From Cryobacterium sp. BB307 (GTDB taxonomy: Bacteria; Actinomycetota; Actinomycetes; Actinomycetales; Microbacteriaceae): 64,000 nt of DNA. The DNA lies in assembly GCF_012274275.1 (NCBI RefSeq), contig NZ_JAANZA010000002.1, forward strand, positions 558,001-622,000, given 5' to 3'. The notes under the pieces are model-generated. The model worked only from the letters and a program-made list of their open reading frames with translations, was not told the DNA's origin and searched no databases. Positions 44,480-53,948 of the stretch are shown here, piece after piece (within the stretch, counting starts at the first letter, position 1; each line of letters starts with the position of its first letter). The translations under genes and the position numbers were made by a program.

Positions 44480-45816
44480 GGCGTGTCCGCCTGGGCGCCG
44501 GAGGGCAGTGCCGGGTAGAGCGGGTACTTGGCTGCGATCGCCTGTGCGCGCTCCCGCAGCGGTGTGAGGTCGGCGTCTTCGCCCGCTGTGAGGGTCAGTG
44601 CGATGATGTCGGCAACCTCGCGGAAGTCCTCCGGCGTGACCCCTCGCGCGGCCAGCGCCGGCGTTCCGATGCGCAGACCCGAGGTCACCATCGGGGGTCG
44701 CGGATCGAACGGGATCGCATTGCGGTTGACCGTGATGTCGACCGCCGCGAGGCGATCTTCGGCTTGGCGACCGTCGATCGCCGCGTCGCGCAGGTCGACC
44801 AGCACCAGGTGAACATCCGTCCCGCCAGTGAGCACGGTGATGCCCGCGGACCGGACGTCATCGGCGTTCAGCCGCTCGGCGAGCAGCTTCGCGCCGGTCA
44901 GGGTCAGCTCCTGGCGGGCGCGGAAGTCTGGGGCGAGGGCCATCTTGAACGCTGTCGCCTTGGCCGCGATCACGTGCTCGAGCGGCCCGCCCTGCTGGCC
45001 GGGGAATACAGCCGAGTTGATCTTCTTGGCGATGTCGGCGTCGTTCGTGAGGATGATGCCGCCACGGGGTCCGCCCAGAGTCTTGTGGGTCGTGCTGGTC
45101 ACGACGTGGGCGTGCTCGATCGGTGACGGATGCAGGCCAGCCGCGACCAGACCGGCGAAGTGGGCCATGTCGACCATGAGCAACGCGCCGACCTCGTCGG
45201 CAATGCGGCGGAAGCCGGCGAAGTCCAGCTGCCGGGGGTACGCCGACCAGCCGGCGATGATGAGCTTCGGCTTGTGCTCTCGCGCTGCCCGTGCGACGTC
45301 GTCGAGATTCACACGGTAGTCGTCCTCTGAGACCCCGTACGATGCGACGTTGTAGAGCTTGCCGGAGAAGTTCAGCTTCATGCCGTGTGTCAGGTGCCCG
45401 CCGTCGGCCAGCGATAGTCCCAGGATGGTGTCGCCGGGCGACAGCAGCGCGTGCATCACGGCGGCGTTCGCGGTGGCCCCAGAGTGTGGCTGCACGTTGG
45501 CGAAAGAAGCGCCGAACAGTTCCTTGACCCGGTCGATGGCGAGCTGCTCGATCTGGTCGACGTACTCGCATCCGCCGTAGTAACGACGTCCGGGGTAACC
45601 CTCCGCGTACTTGTTGGTGAGAACCGAGCCCTGCGCCTGCATGACGGCCAGCGGTGCGTGGTTCTCGGAGGCGATCATCTCGAGGCCGGTGCGCTGGCGC
45701 TCGAGCTCCTTGCCGATGAGAGCGGCCACTTCAGGATCGAAGTCGTCAAGCGTTCGACTGAGAAGCTCCGGACTGTACTCGGTGGAAGCGGTAGCGGATT
45801 CTGGTGCGATGGTCAT
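44476..45816 (-). CDS. glyA: Serine hydroxymethyltransferase
   Basis: A 446-residue PLP enzyme interconverting serine and glycine with tetrahydrofolate. PLP-lysine motif [13 protein letters not shown]; also [18 protein letters not shown] and [14 protein letters not shown]. Placed under a tandem glycine riboswitch, and overlapping sdaA. No canonical Shine-Dalgarno precedes ATG 45816 (the sequence is GGGTGTCCTCCC), so initiation may depend on the leader structure. Confidence 0.96.
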   Translation of the reverse strand: MTIAPESATASTEYSPELLSRTLDDFDPEVAALIGKELERQRTGLEMIASENHAPLAVMQAQGSVLTNKYAEGYPGRRYYGGCEYVDQIEQLAIDRVKELFGASFANVQPHSGATANAAVMHALLSPGDTILGLSLADGGHLTHGMKLNFSGKLYNVASYGVSEDDYRVNLDDVARAAREHKPKLIIAGWSAYPRQLDFAGFRRIADEVGALLMVDMAHFAGLVAAGLHPSPIEHAHVVTSTTHKTLGGPRGGIILTNDADIAKKINSAVFPGQQGGPLEHVIAAKATAFKMALAPDFRARQELTLTGAKLLAERLNADDVRSAGITVLTGGTDVHLVLVDLRDAAIDGRQAEDRLAAVDITVNRNAIPFDPRPPMVTSGLRIGTPALAARGVTPEDFREVADIIALTLTAGEDADLTPLRERAQAIAAKYPLYPALPSGAQADTP

Positions 45817-45838
45817 GGGAGGACACCCGTTTCGTCAC

Positions 45839-45859
45839 TGTCGACCGCCGTGGTCGACA
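45839..45859 (-). promoter_or_regulatory. Hairpin between glycine aptamers and glyA
   Basis: TGTCGACC and GGTCGACA form a perfect 8-bp stem with a 5-nt loop directly after the second aptamer and 22 nt before the glyA start. It is a good candidate for part of the riboswitch expression platform. Confidence 0.5.
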
Positions 45860-45861
45860 TG

Positions 45862-46045
45862 GTCCCCGCTCTGTCCTCGCACCTGAGAGTTTCAACGCAT
45901 GGGCACTTCGTCGTGCGTCATTCACCTTCGGTAAGCGGCTGGCCGCTTTCTCCAGAGTTGCCTGTGCGTGACGGTACGTGGGCCTGAGAGATTCCCGGGG
46001 AGGTTGCTCCTACGGCGCCTCCAGGGAGGCTCTCCCGCCGCGCGT
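45862..46045 (-). promoter_or_regulatory. Tandem glycine riboswitch
   Basis: Two glycine aptamers in the glyA leader. Aptamer 1 (about 45975-46045): GCGGGAGAGCC, GCGCCGTAGGAGCAA and AATCTCTCAGGC. Aptamer 2 (about 45862-45957): CTGGAGAAAGCGG, CCGAAGGTGAA, AAACTCTCAGGT and GACAGAGCGGGG. Both carry the CTCTCAGG core. It should couple glyA-sdaA expression to free glycine. Confidence 0.93.
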
Positions 46046-46100
46046 AAAGCATTTTCAGTTACTGACAGCCATCCTAGGCGCAACCGAGCAACTATTGAGA

Positions 46101-46132
46101 CTAAAACACCCCCGCCACGAGGGCGGGGGTGT
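46101..46132 (-). terminator. Intrinsic terminator of tRNA-Asn
   Basis: ACACCCCCGCC and GGCGGGGGTGT form a perfect stem with a 5-nt loop; on the minus strand it is followed by TTTTAG. It lies just beyond the 3' end of tRNA-Asn and upstream of the riboswitch. Confidence 0.85.
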
Positions 46133-46136
46133 ATCG

Positions 46137-46209
46137 CTCCCCGAGATGGACTCGAACCATCAACCTGCCGGTTAACAGCCGGCTGCTCTGCCAATTGAGC
46201 TATCGAGGA
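46137..46209 (-). tRNA. tRNA-Asn(GTT)
   Basis: 73-nt cloverleaf on the minus strand: acceptor TCCTCGA with TCGGGGA, D-arm AGCTCAATTGGCAGAGC, anticodon stem-loop GCCGG CTGTTAA CCGGC (anticodon GTT), T-arm GATGG TTCGAGT CCATC, discriminator G. CCA not encoded. Followed by a strong terminator. Confidence 0.96.
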
Positions 46210-46373
46210 CTATGGCGTTTCGACTAGCCACTCTAGCAAATACTTCGGGGCACCTTTGCCACGCCCGCCACCGGGTCGGCGCAAACCTCATCACCAATCG
46301 CGCGAGACTGCACAGACCTGCGTTTTGGCGCGTGAGACTGCCGGTTTGCGCAGTCTTACGATGTGGCGCGGGT

Positions 46374-47375
46374 TCAGTAGCCGGATGCCGGGTCGACCGC
46401 TCCGACGAACGGGCCGTGTCCGAGTAACGCGCGCACGTTCACGGCGACCCGCTCGGCGAGCAGCGGATCCACCATCTCAGGCGTGTCGGCGCTGTGCGGT
46501 GTGATGATCACATTCGGCGCCGACCAGAGCGGATGCCCGGTAGGCAGCGGCTCCGGGTCCGTCACGTCCACGCCTGCACCCGCCAAGCGGCCGTCCCGCA
46601 GCGCCGAGATGAGGGCATCCGTGTCGACCATCCGGCCGCGGGCGATGTTAACCAGCACCGCCTCGGGCTTCATCTTCGCGAGTTCGCGCGCACCGATCAG
46701 GCGCTCCGTCTCGGCGGACAGCGCGGCAGCGAGGACCAGCACGTCGGCGTCGTGGAGCGCCTCCGTGAGACCTTTGCTGGTCACCGTGGCCGCCACCCCG
46801 GCCACCGGCTCCGCGCGGCGCCGCACGATCGTCACGCGCACGTCGAACGGCTCCAGCAGCCGTACGAGCTCCAGTGCGGTGCCACCGGCTCCGACGATGA
46901 CCACGTTCAGCCCGTACAGCGACCGCCCGTACTTGCCGCCCCACTCGGTCGCGCGGGCACGCTCAGGCAGGCCACGCAGGGCCGCCAGGGTGAGCGCAAG
47001 CGCGTGCTCGGCTACCGGCTGCGCGTACGCGCCCTTCGCGCTCGTCCAGACGATATCTCGCTCTGCGTGGCGGACCGCCAGCGCCTCATGGAACGCGTCC
47101 ACTCCGGCGAACGGCAGTTGCACCCAGTTGATCCCAGGGTGCGACGCCAGGATCGGCGCGAACTCGGCCGCACGCTCGTTGGAGAGCCAGACGACACCAC
47201 GCGTCGCATCCGACAGCGGGGCAACGGTGCCGCCGGCCGATTCAACCGCCCGAACGAAGAACTCCTCGGCCTCGGGCAGCACCGCGATCGGCCCGGGCTC
47301 TGGCCGCGCTTCGTCGCCCAGGTGCAGCTCAACCGCGCCCACCGACCGGTGCTGCGCTTCTCGCTCCCCCATCAT
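46374..47375 (-). CDS. D-isomer-specific 2-hydroxyacid dehydrogenase
   Basis: A 333-residue NAD(P)-dependent oxidoreductase. Rossmann motif VIVGAGGTALELVRLLEPF; catalytic Arg in NIARGRMVDTDAL, Glu region DVTDPEPLP and His in TPHSADTPEM. Typical of the glyoxylate/hydroxypyruvate or phosphoglycerate-like subgroup; substrate unknown. It overlaps the upstream ABC gene (ATGATG), making it the last gene of the transporter operon, so it may act on an imported compound. Confidence 0.88.
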   Translation of the reverse strand: MMGEREAQHRSVGAVELHLGDEARPEPGPIAVLPEAEEFFVRAVESAGGTVAPLSDATRGVVWLSNERAAEFAPILASHPGINWVQLPFAGVDAFHEALAVRHAERDIVWTSAKGAYAQPVAEHALALTLAALRGLPERARATEWGGKYGRSLYGLNVVIVGAGGTALELVRLLEPFDVRVTIVRRRAEPVAGVAATVTSKGLTEALHDADVLVLAAALSAETERLIGARELAKMKPEAVLVNIARGRMVDTDALISALRDGRLAGAGVDVTDPEPLPTGHPLWSAPNVIITPHSADTPEMVDPLLAERVAVNVRALLGHGPFVGAVDPASGY

Positions 47376-48175
47376 TGGGCCGAGCGCGCGATGCGCGCCA
47401 GGTCCATCAGGTACGGATGCCGCGGGTCACGCAGCACCTCCTCGACCGTGCCGTCACCGATGACCATGCTTCGCTGCAGCACCAGCACGCGATCGGTCAG
47501 GCCGGCCGCGACCTTGAGGTCGCTGCTGACGATCAGCGCGGAGAATTCGCGCTGAGTCCGCAAGTCGCGGATGACATCGAGCACCTCTTCGCGGACCGTG
47601 ACGTCCACACCGCGGGTCGGTTCGTCCGCAACCAGCAGCGCCGGCTCGAGCACGAGGGCACGGGCGAGCGCGATGCGCTGACGCTGACCACTGGACAGCT
47701 CGTGCGGGTACTTGTGCATGACAGACAGCGGCAGCCGCATCGAGTCGATGAGCGTCGCGACGGCCGTGCCGGCCTCGCGGGAGCTGAACTTTCGGTCGCG
47801 GGAGTAGATCGGCTCCGCGACATTCTCTGCGCAGGTCAGCCGGGCATCCAGCCGCTCGGCGCCGTCCTGCGCCAGGTAGCCGATGTGGAACTGCGTGCGT
47901 GCCCGCCGGAAGCGGTTGATGTTGCGCGCCTTCGCCCCGAGCACGCTGAGCGAGCCGCCGAAGATCTCCGGGTAGCCGATCTCCGGGTCTCCCCTGCCTG
48001 CGCGCAGCGCGACCGTTGCCGCCAGCGTCGACTTGCCGGAGCCCGCCTCACCGACCACTCCGAGGAAGTCGCCGACCTGCACCTGGAAGGTCACGCCGTT
48101 GAGAGCCAGGGTGCGCGAGCGCACGTCACGCGACCGGTAGTGAACTGACAGATCGTTGGCGTCGATGACCGGCAT
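47372..48175 (-). CDS. ABC transporter ATP-binding protein, altered H-loop
   Basis: A 267-residue oligopeptide/nickel-type ATPase. Walker A GEAGSGKST, signature LSSGQRQRIALARAL and Walker B LLVADEPT are intact. The H-loop, usually THD, reads IVSSDLKVAAGL, and the D-loop is TRGVD, so ATP turnover by this subunit may be weak. It overlaps the fused ATPase gene by one base and is translated as a third NBD of the system. Confidence 0.88.
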   Translation of the reverse strand: MPVIDANDLSVHYRSRDVRSRTLALNGVTFQVQVGDFLGVVGEAGSGKSTLAATVALRAGRGDPEIGYPEIFGGSLSVLGAKARNINRFRRARTQFHIGYLAQDGAERLDARLTCAENVAEPIYSRDRKFSSREAGTAVATLIDSMRLPLSVMHKYPHELSSGQRQRIALARALVLEPALLVADEPTRGVDVTVREEVLDVIRDLRTQREFSALIVSSDLKVAAGLTDRVLVLQRSMVIGDGTVEEVLRDPRHPYLMDLARIARSAQ

Positions 48176-49857
48176 CAGGGCGCCTCCCGCAGGAGACGCA
48201 GTTCTTCGCGGCGTTTCCCCTGCTCGATCGGGTCGGGGACGGGGAGGGAAGCGAGCAACCGCTTGGTGTACGGATGCTGGGGCGCGCCGAGCACCTGCTC
48301 GCCGGTTCCCTCTTCGACCAATTCCCCCTTGTAGAGCACGGCGATGCGGTCGGCGAGCATATCCACCACGGCGAGATCGTGGCTGATGAACAGGGCCGCG
48401 AACCCGAACTCGTGCTGCAGTTCGGCGAACAGTTCGAGCACACGCGCCTGCACCGACACGTCGAGCGCACTCGTAGGCTCATCGGCGATCAGGAGCTTCG
48501 GCCGCAGCGCGAGCGCTCGGGCGAGGCTGGCGCGCTGGCGCTGGCCGCCGCTCAGCTCGTGCGGGAAGCGGTCTCCGAAGCCGATCGGCAGCTGCACTGC
48601 CTCGAGCAGCTGGTTGACCCTCGCCCGTGCGTCATCCGGATTCGCCGCCTCTGAGTGCACGACAAGCGGTTCCGCGATGGCCTCCGCGATCGTGAGCAGC
48701 GGGTTGAAGCTGGTTGCCGGGTCCTGGAAGACGAAACCGATGTCCTTGCGAAGCGGTCGGATGTCGCTCTCCTTGGCCCCGTTGAACTCGGTGCCAAGGA
48801 CCATCAGCGAACCGCCGGTGACCCTGGTCAAGCCACCGATCGCCCTTCCGATCGTCGTCTTTCCGGAGCCGCTCTCGCCGACCAGGCCGAGCACTTCGCG
48901 CGGGCCGATCTCGAAGTCGACCCCCGCGACGGCGCGGAACCCGCCGCGGCCGAAGCGCCCCGGGTAGACGATTTCGAGGCCTCGCGCCACGACGACCGGC
49001 TCGGCGTTGACCTTGTCCCGCTCCACCGCCCGTGCGCGGGCCGCCTCCCTGCCTGCACCGATGTATGGCACCGCGGCGAGCAGGCGCTTGGTGTAGTCGT
49101 TCTGCGGATTGGCGAACAGCTCCGTGGCCGTGGCTTGTTCGACGACTTCACCCTGGTACATCACGGCAACGCGGTCGGCCAGGTCGGCGACGACGCCCAT
49201 GTTGTGGGTGATGAGCAGGATGCCCGCGTTGAACTCGTCGCGGAGGCGTCGCAACAGGTCGAGAATCTCCGCCTGCACTGTGACATCGAGCGCCGTCGTC
49301 GGTTCGTCGGCGACGATGAGCTCTGGGTCGAGCACGAGCGCCATAGCGATGACGATGCGCTGTTTCTGGCCTCCAGAGAACTGGTGCGGATAGTGGTCCA
49401 CTCGGTGCTCAGGATCCGGGATGCCGACCTTCCGCAGGATGTCGATCGACTTCTCACGCAGCTCGCCGTTGCTGTAGTTGCCGTGTGCGCGAAGACCCTC
49501 CGCGATCTGCCAGCCGACCGTGAACACCGGATTGAGTGCGGTTGACGGCTCCTGGAAGACCATCGCAACGCTGGTGCCGCGCAGCTGGCGCAGCCGCTCG
49601 CCGGACACCTGCACGATGTTCTCTTGCCCGATGAACACGGCTCCGGATGTCGTTGCGGTCTCCGGCAGCAGGCCGAGGATGGTCTTCGCGGTGACGGTCT
49701 TGCCGGATCCGCTCTCCCCGACCACCGCGAGCACCTCACCCGCCGCGACGTGGAGACTCACCCCGTCGACCGCTCGGACGTCGCCGCTGTCGGTGGCGAA
49801 GGTGACCTCGAGGTCCTCGATGCGAGCGGCCTGCTCGCCCTTGGCAAGCCTGCTCAT
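48175..49857 (-). CDS. Fused two-domain ABC ATPase of a dipeptide/oligopeptide transporter
   Basis: A 560-residue protein joining two DppD/DppF-like ATPases. Domain 1: GESGSGKTVTAKT, FSGGQKQRIVIAMAL, LIVADEPTTALDV, LLITHNMGVV. Domain 2: GESGSGKTTIGRA, LSGGQRQRASLARAL, LLIADEPTSALDV, LFISHDLAVV. Both have complete catalytic sets and the C-terminal oligopeptide-transporter region (QNDYTKRLLAAVP; QHPYTKRLLASLP). It drives import through the two permeases encoded next. Confidence 0.94.
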   Translation of the reverse strand: MSRLAKGEQAARIEDLEVTFATDSGDVRAVDGVSLHVAAGEVLAVVGESGSGKTVTAKTILGLLPETATTSGAVFIGQENIVQVSGERLRQLRGTSVAMVFQEPSTALNPVFTVGWQIAEGLRAHGNYSNGELREKSIDILRKVGIPDPEHRVDHYPHQFSGGQKQRIVIAMALVLDPELIVADEPTTALDVTVQAEILDLLRRLRDEFNAGILLITHNMGVVADLADRVAVMYQGEVVEQATATELFANPQNDYTKRLLAAVPYIGAGREAARARAVERDKVNAEPVVVARGLEIVYPGRFGRGGFRAVAGVDFEIGPREVLGLVGESGSGKTTIGRAIGGLTRVTGGSLMVLGTEFNGAKESDIRPLRKDIGFVFQDPATSFNPLLTIAEAIAEPLVVHSEAANPDDARARVNQLLEAVQLPIGFGDRFPHELSGGQRQRASLARALALRPKLLIADEPTSALDVSVQARVLELFAELQHEFGFAALFISHDLAVVDMLADRIAVLYKGELVEEGTGEQVLGAPQHPYTKRLLASLPVPDPIEQGKRREELRLLREAP

Positions 49858-50858
49858 TCGGGTTTCTCCAGTTCGTCGACCTCATTCGCCGTCGCCGCGG
49901 CAGCGGGCGAGGCTATGGCCCGGTGACGAGTGCGCAGCCGCGGGTCGGCGAGGTCGTTCAGACTCTCCCCGACGAGGGTGATGCCGAGCACCACCAGCAC
50001 TATCGCGAGACCCGGGTAGAGCGCGGTCCACCAGATCCCGGATGAGACGTCCGCGATCGACCTGTTGAGGTCGTACCCCCACTCTGCGGCGCTCGTCGGC
50101 TCGATGCCGAAGCCCACGAAGCCGAGGCCCGCGAGTGTCAGGATCGCCTCAGAGGCGTTGAGCGTCAGGATCAGCGGAAGAGTCCTGGTCGCGTTGCGCA
50201 GCACGTGCCGGAACATGATGCGCATGTTGCTCGCGCCGATGACCTTCGCCGACTCGACGAACGCCTCCGCCTTGATGCGTACGGTCTCAGCGCGCACAAC
50301 ACGGAAGTACTGCGGGATGAACACGACGGTGATCGAGATCGCCGCCGACATGATCCCGCCGAGCAGGCTCGACTGACCACCCGAGATCACGATCGACATG
50401 ACGATCGCGAGCAACAGGGACGGGAACGCGTAGATCGCATCGCAGACGACGACGAGGATGCGGTCGAGCGTGCCGCCGAAGTAGCCGGAGAAAACACCGA
50501 GCAGCACCCCGATGATGAGTGACATGGTGACGGCCACGACGATCACCAGCACCGCAGTCTGGGCACCCCAAATCGTGCGCGAGAGGACGTCGTAGCCGCT
50601 GACGGTGGTCCCGAACAGGTGCTCAGCGCTCGGCGGCTGCTGGGAACCGAAGCGGCCGGACTCGTCCCGCAGCTGCGCGAAACCGTAGGGCGCGAGCAGC
50701 GGTGCAAGGGCGGCAGTCAGCAGGAAGAGCGCCACCAGCACGAGGCCGGCGACAAGCATCCCGCGCTGCAGTCCGACGCTTTGCGCCAGCTGCTTGACGA
50801 GCGGCAGCCGCGACCACAGGCTGCCCTTGGGGTTCACTACGACGGGTGTCGCAGCCAT
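49854..50858 (-). CDS. ABC permease (DppC-type)
   Basis: A 334-residue membrane subunit with about six helices. It has the N-terminal OppC leader region (GMLVAGLVLVALFLLTAALA), SRTIWGAQTAVLVIVVAVTM and the ATPase-contact EAA loop near ESAKVIGASNMRIMFRHVLR. Overlaps the fused ATPase gene by ATGA and starts 1 bp after the partner permease ends. Confidence 0.93.
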   Translation of the reverse strand: MAATPVVVNPKGSLWSRLPLVKQLAQSVGLQRGMLVAGLVLVALFLLTAALAPLLAPYGFAQLRDESGRFGSQQPPSAEHLFGTTVSGYDVLSRTIWGAQTAVLVIVVAVTMSLIIGVLLGVFSGYFGGTLDRILVVVCDAIYAFPSLLLAIVMSIVISGGQSSLLGGIMSAAISITVVFIPQYFRVVRAETVRIKAEAFVESAKVIGASNMRIMFRHVLRNATRTLPLILTLNASEAILTLAGLGFVGFGIEPTSAAEWGYDLNRSIADVSSGIWWTALYPGLAIVLVVLGITLVGESLNDLADPRLRTRHRAIASPAAAATANEVDELEKPE

Positions 50859-50859
50859 G

Positions 50860-51948
50860 TCAGTACCTCACCCTCGGGTCGATGAGCGCGGCGATGATGT
50901 CGACGATGAAGTTGCTGACGGCGACGATCACCGCGAGCAGGGCGACGATCCCCTGCACTGCGACGAAGTCACGCGACGACAGGTACTCGACCAGGATGAA
51001 GCCGAGGCCCTTCCACTCGAACGTGGTCTCGGTGAGGACAGCTCCTCCGAGCAGCAGGGCGATCTGCAGGCCGATCACAGTGATGATCGGGATGAGCGCT
51101 GGCTTGTAGGCGTGCTTCCTGACGAGACGCAGCTCGCCGACGCCGCGTGACCGGGCTGAGTCGATGTACTCACGCCCGAGCGTTCCGATGACGTTGGTGC
51201 GCACGAGCCGGAGGAAGACCCCGGCGGTGAGCAGGCCGAGGGCGATGGCGGGTAGGACAGCGTGGGCGAGCACGTCCCAGACGTTATCCATGTCCCCGGT
51301 GCGGAACGCGTCGATCAGATAGATGCCGGTCGGGTTATCGAGCAGCAGGAGGTCGAGTTCCGTTCTGGTCGATGCGCGCCCAGACACCGGAAGCCAGCCG
51401 AGCCAGACGGAGAAGACCAATTTGAGAAGCAGCCCGGAGAAGAACACCGGCGTTGCGTAACAGAGGATCGCGAACACGCGAAGCGAGGCATCCTGCCACC
51501 GGTCGCGCAGATAGGCGGCCAGCAGCCCAAGGGGGATTCCGACAACAAAAGCGACGATGAGCGAATAGAAGACCAGTTCGGCCGTCGCGCCGCCGTAGGT
51601 GAGGAGCACTTCGCTCACCGGACGGTTGTCGCTGATGGTGGTGCCGAAATTGCCGGTGAAGACCTGGCCGATGTACTCGACGTACTGAACCCAGATCGGC
51701 CGGTTGTATCCGGCGGCTTCCTTGCGCTCCTCCAGCTGGTCCGGGCTGAGCCGGCCGCCGAGGGAGGCGGTGATCGGGTCGCCGATGAGCCTCATCAGGA
51801 TGAACACCATCGTCACGAGGATGAACACCGTTGGGATGATGAGCAGCAGCCTGACCAGGATGTAGCGGCCGAGGTTGCCTCCGCCCTTCACCCTTTCGGT
51901 CGTCGTGCCATCCAGTGGCGCCGACGGGGAAATCTCAGTGGTTGTCAT
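50860..51948 (-). CDS. ABC permease (DppB-type)
   Basis: A 362-residue membrane subunit. DppB features: ILVRLLLIIPTVFILVTMVF at the start, long periplasmic loop, and the EAA-type loop DSARSRGVGELRLVRKHAYK. About six or seven helices. It pairs with the DppC-type permease. Located after a hairpin separating it from the binding-protein gene. Confidence 0.93.
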   Translation of the reverse strand: MTTTEISPSAPLDGTTTERVKGGGNLGRYILVRLLLIIPTVFILVTMVFILMRLIGDPITASLGGRLSPDQLEERKEAAGYNRPIWVQYVEYIGQVFTGNFGTTISDNRPVSEVLLTYGGATAELVFYSLIVAFVVGIPLGLLAAYLRDRWQDASLRVFAILCYATPVFFSGLLLKLVFSVWLGWLPVSGRASTRTELDLLLLDNPTGIYLIDAFRTGDMDNVWDVLAHAVLPAIALGLLTAGVFLRLVRTNVIGTLGREYIDSARSRGVGELRLVRKHAYKPALIPIITVIGLQIALLLGGAVLTETTFEWKGLGFILVEYLSSRDFVAVQGIVALLAVIVAVSNFIVDIIAALIDPRVRY

Positions 51949-51982
51949 GACCGCCTAACTGATGAGCCGAACGTGCATGGAA

Positions 51983-52015
51983 GGGGGTGACCCGCGCGTG
52001 GTGCGAGTCACCCCC
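51983..52015 (-). terminator. Hairpin between binding protein and permease genes
   Basis: GGGGGTGAC and GTCACCCCC form a 9-bp stem with a 15-nt loop in the 108-bp gap after the binding-protein gene. Such hairpins commonly allow higher expression of the binding protein than of the membrane parts. Confidence 0.65.
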
Positions 52016-52056
52016 TAGACGGCTGGGACGATTTTAGCCCCAGACCGTCGGTCCGA

Positions 52057-53688
52057 CTACCTGCTCAGTGTGGTGAAGCGGAACTTGAACGAACCGTCGA
52101 GCGTGTCGCTGACACCGTCGATGTCGGTACCGGCGACAGCCACCTGAGCGCCCTGCAGGAGCGGAAGGGTGGACAGTTGGGCCGCAACCATCTCCTGGGC
52201 CTCACCCAGCATCTGCAGGCGGGTGTCCTCGTCAAGCTCGACCGCTTGCTGGGCGATCAACTGATCCACCGCAGGGTCGCTGAAGTGGTTCACGAGGAAG
52301 TTCTCTGTGCGGAAGAACGGCGACAGGTAGTTGTCGGCGTCCGGGTAGTCCGGGAACCAACCCAGTTGGAAGATCGGGTACACGTCAGCGACTCGGTCTT
52401 CGTTGTACTGCACCCACTCGGTCGACTGCAGGTTGACCGTGAAGAGGCCGGATTCCTCGAGCTGCGACTTCACGAGCGCGTACTCGTCACCCGAGCTCGC
52501 ACCGTAGTGGTCCGGGTTGTACTGCAGGTTGATCGCGAGCGGCGTGGTGACGCCGGCTTCTTCGAGAAGGGCTGTTGCCTTGTCGACGTCCGGGCCGCCG
52601 TTGCCGTCACCGTAGAGGTCCTTCAACGGCTGGGTGGCGCCGGGCAGGCCATCCGGAACGTAGGAGTACAGCGGCACGTAGGTGCCCTTGTAGACCTGGT
52701 CGGAGATCTCGGCGCGGTCGATCACGTTTGCCATCGCCTGACGCACTGCGAGAGCCTTCGCGGGGTCAGCTTCGGGAGTCGAGGCGCCGAACGGCATCGT
52801 GTTGAAATTGAACACTATGTACCGGGTCTCTCCACCCGGTCCGGTGTGGACTGTCACGTTGTCGTTGTTCGACAGGTCCTCGACGTCGGTGGCCGAGAGG
52901 CTGCGGGTCGCAACGTCGATGTCACCCTCCTGAACGGCCAACTTCATGTTGGACTGGTCGGCGAAGTAGCGCAGGTTGATCGTCTGCGTCTTCGGGGTTC
53001 CGAGCAGGCCCTGGTAGCCGTCGTAGGCCTGGAACTGCACCAGGTCGTTGAAGCCGTACCGGGTGATCGTGTACGGGCCCGCGAATGCGTTGGCGTCGAC
53101 GATCTCATCATCAGGGGTGACCTCGGTTGGCGAGAAGCTGTCCTCGTCGACGATCACGCCAGCGGGGCTGGAGAGGATCTGGAGCCAGATCTGGTCGTTC
53201 TCCGCCAGCAGGTTGAACACGACCGTCGTGTCATCCGGCGCCTCTGTGCTCTCGAGGTTGGCGAGCAGCGCGCTCGGCCCATTGGGGTCGGCGATCGCGA
53301 CCTGGCGGTCGAAGCTGAACTTCACATCGGATGAGGTGAGCGGGTTGCCGTTGGCGAACTCGAGGCCCTCCTTCAGTTTGACCGTGAACTCCGTCGGCGC
53401 CGTGAACTCAGCCGATTCGGCGATGTCCGGCTCGAGTTCTGCGCTTCCCGGAACCGAGTTCATGAGGAACGGGAAGACGTTGTTCATCAGGAAGAACGAA
53501 CCGTTGTCGTACGAGCCGGCCGGGTCGAGTGTCGTCACCTTGTCGGTCGTTCCTACGATGATCGCGTCGGAGCCGTTGTCGTCACCGCCGGTATTGCCAC
53601 CGGCGCAACCGCTGAGGACCAAGACCGCGGCGGCGGTACCGCCAAGCACGGCCAGTGCGCGTTTGCGCGACGATGATGCGGATGTCAT
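52057..53688 (-). CDS. ABC transporter substrate-binding lipoprotein (SBP family 5)
   Basis: A 543-residue extracytoplasmic binding protein. The signal peptide ends in a lipobox, LVLSGCAGGNTGG, so the protein is lipid-anchored. SBP_bac_5 features follow: TTDKVTTLDPAGSYDNGSFF, the TVKLKEGLEFANGNPLTSSD segment and NVIDRAEISDQVYKGT. Likely peptide or related solute uptake. First gene of the minus-strand operon. Confidence 0.94.
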   Translation of the reverse strand: MTSASSSRKRALAVLGGTAAAVLVLSGCAGGNTGGDDNGSDAIIVGTTDKVTTLDPAGSYDNGSFFLMNNVFPFLMNSVPGSAELEPDIAESAEFTAPTEFTVKLKEGLEFANGNPLTSSDVKFSFDRQVAIADPNGPSALLANLESTEAPDDTTVVFNLLAENDQIWLQILSSPAGVIVDEDSFSPTEVTPDDEIVDANAFAGPYTITRYGFNDLVQFQAYDGYQGLLGTPKTQTINLRYFADQSNMKLAVQEGDIDVATRSLSATDVEDLSNNDNVTVHTGPGGETRYIVFNFNTMPFGASTPEADPAKALAVRQAMANVIDRAEISDQVYKGTYVPLYSYVPDGLPGATQPLKDLYGDGNGGPDVDKATALLEEAGVTTPLAINLQYNPDHYGASSGDEYALVKSQLEESGLFTVNLQSTEWVQYNEDRVADVYPIFQLGWFPDYPDADNYLSPFFRTENFLVNHFSDPAVDQLIAQQAVELDEDTRLQMLGEAQEMVAAQLSTLPLLQGAQVAVAGTDIDGVSDTLDGSFKFRFTTLSR

Positions 53689-53948
53689 GTCCGTCTACCC
53701 CTTTTCTGTTGTGAGAACGGGCCGCCACTGAACGCAGTTGAGGCCCCTCGCTGCACCGTCAGTCTTAACACAGCAGCCTGAGCCGATCGCTCACGTAACT
53801 CTCAGGGAGCGGGAGACGTTACTTATCTGCAACGGGAGGGCGCGGAACCTGGGTCTGACTGCTCCTCCACAGGTGGCCCGGGAAGTAGTTTCTAACAGAT
53901 TCTCAAATATGCTTGTGTAGCTGTGTTCGAGGCTGGGACAATTGATGC

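Noticed and set aside
43121-44518. A 465-residue open frame antisense to sdaA
   Set aside because: Shadow frame rich in His, Arg and Gly with no recognised fold; sdaA on the other strand is unambiguous.
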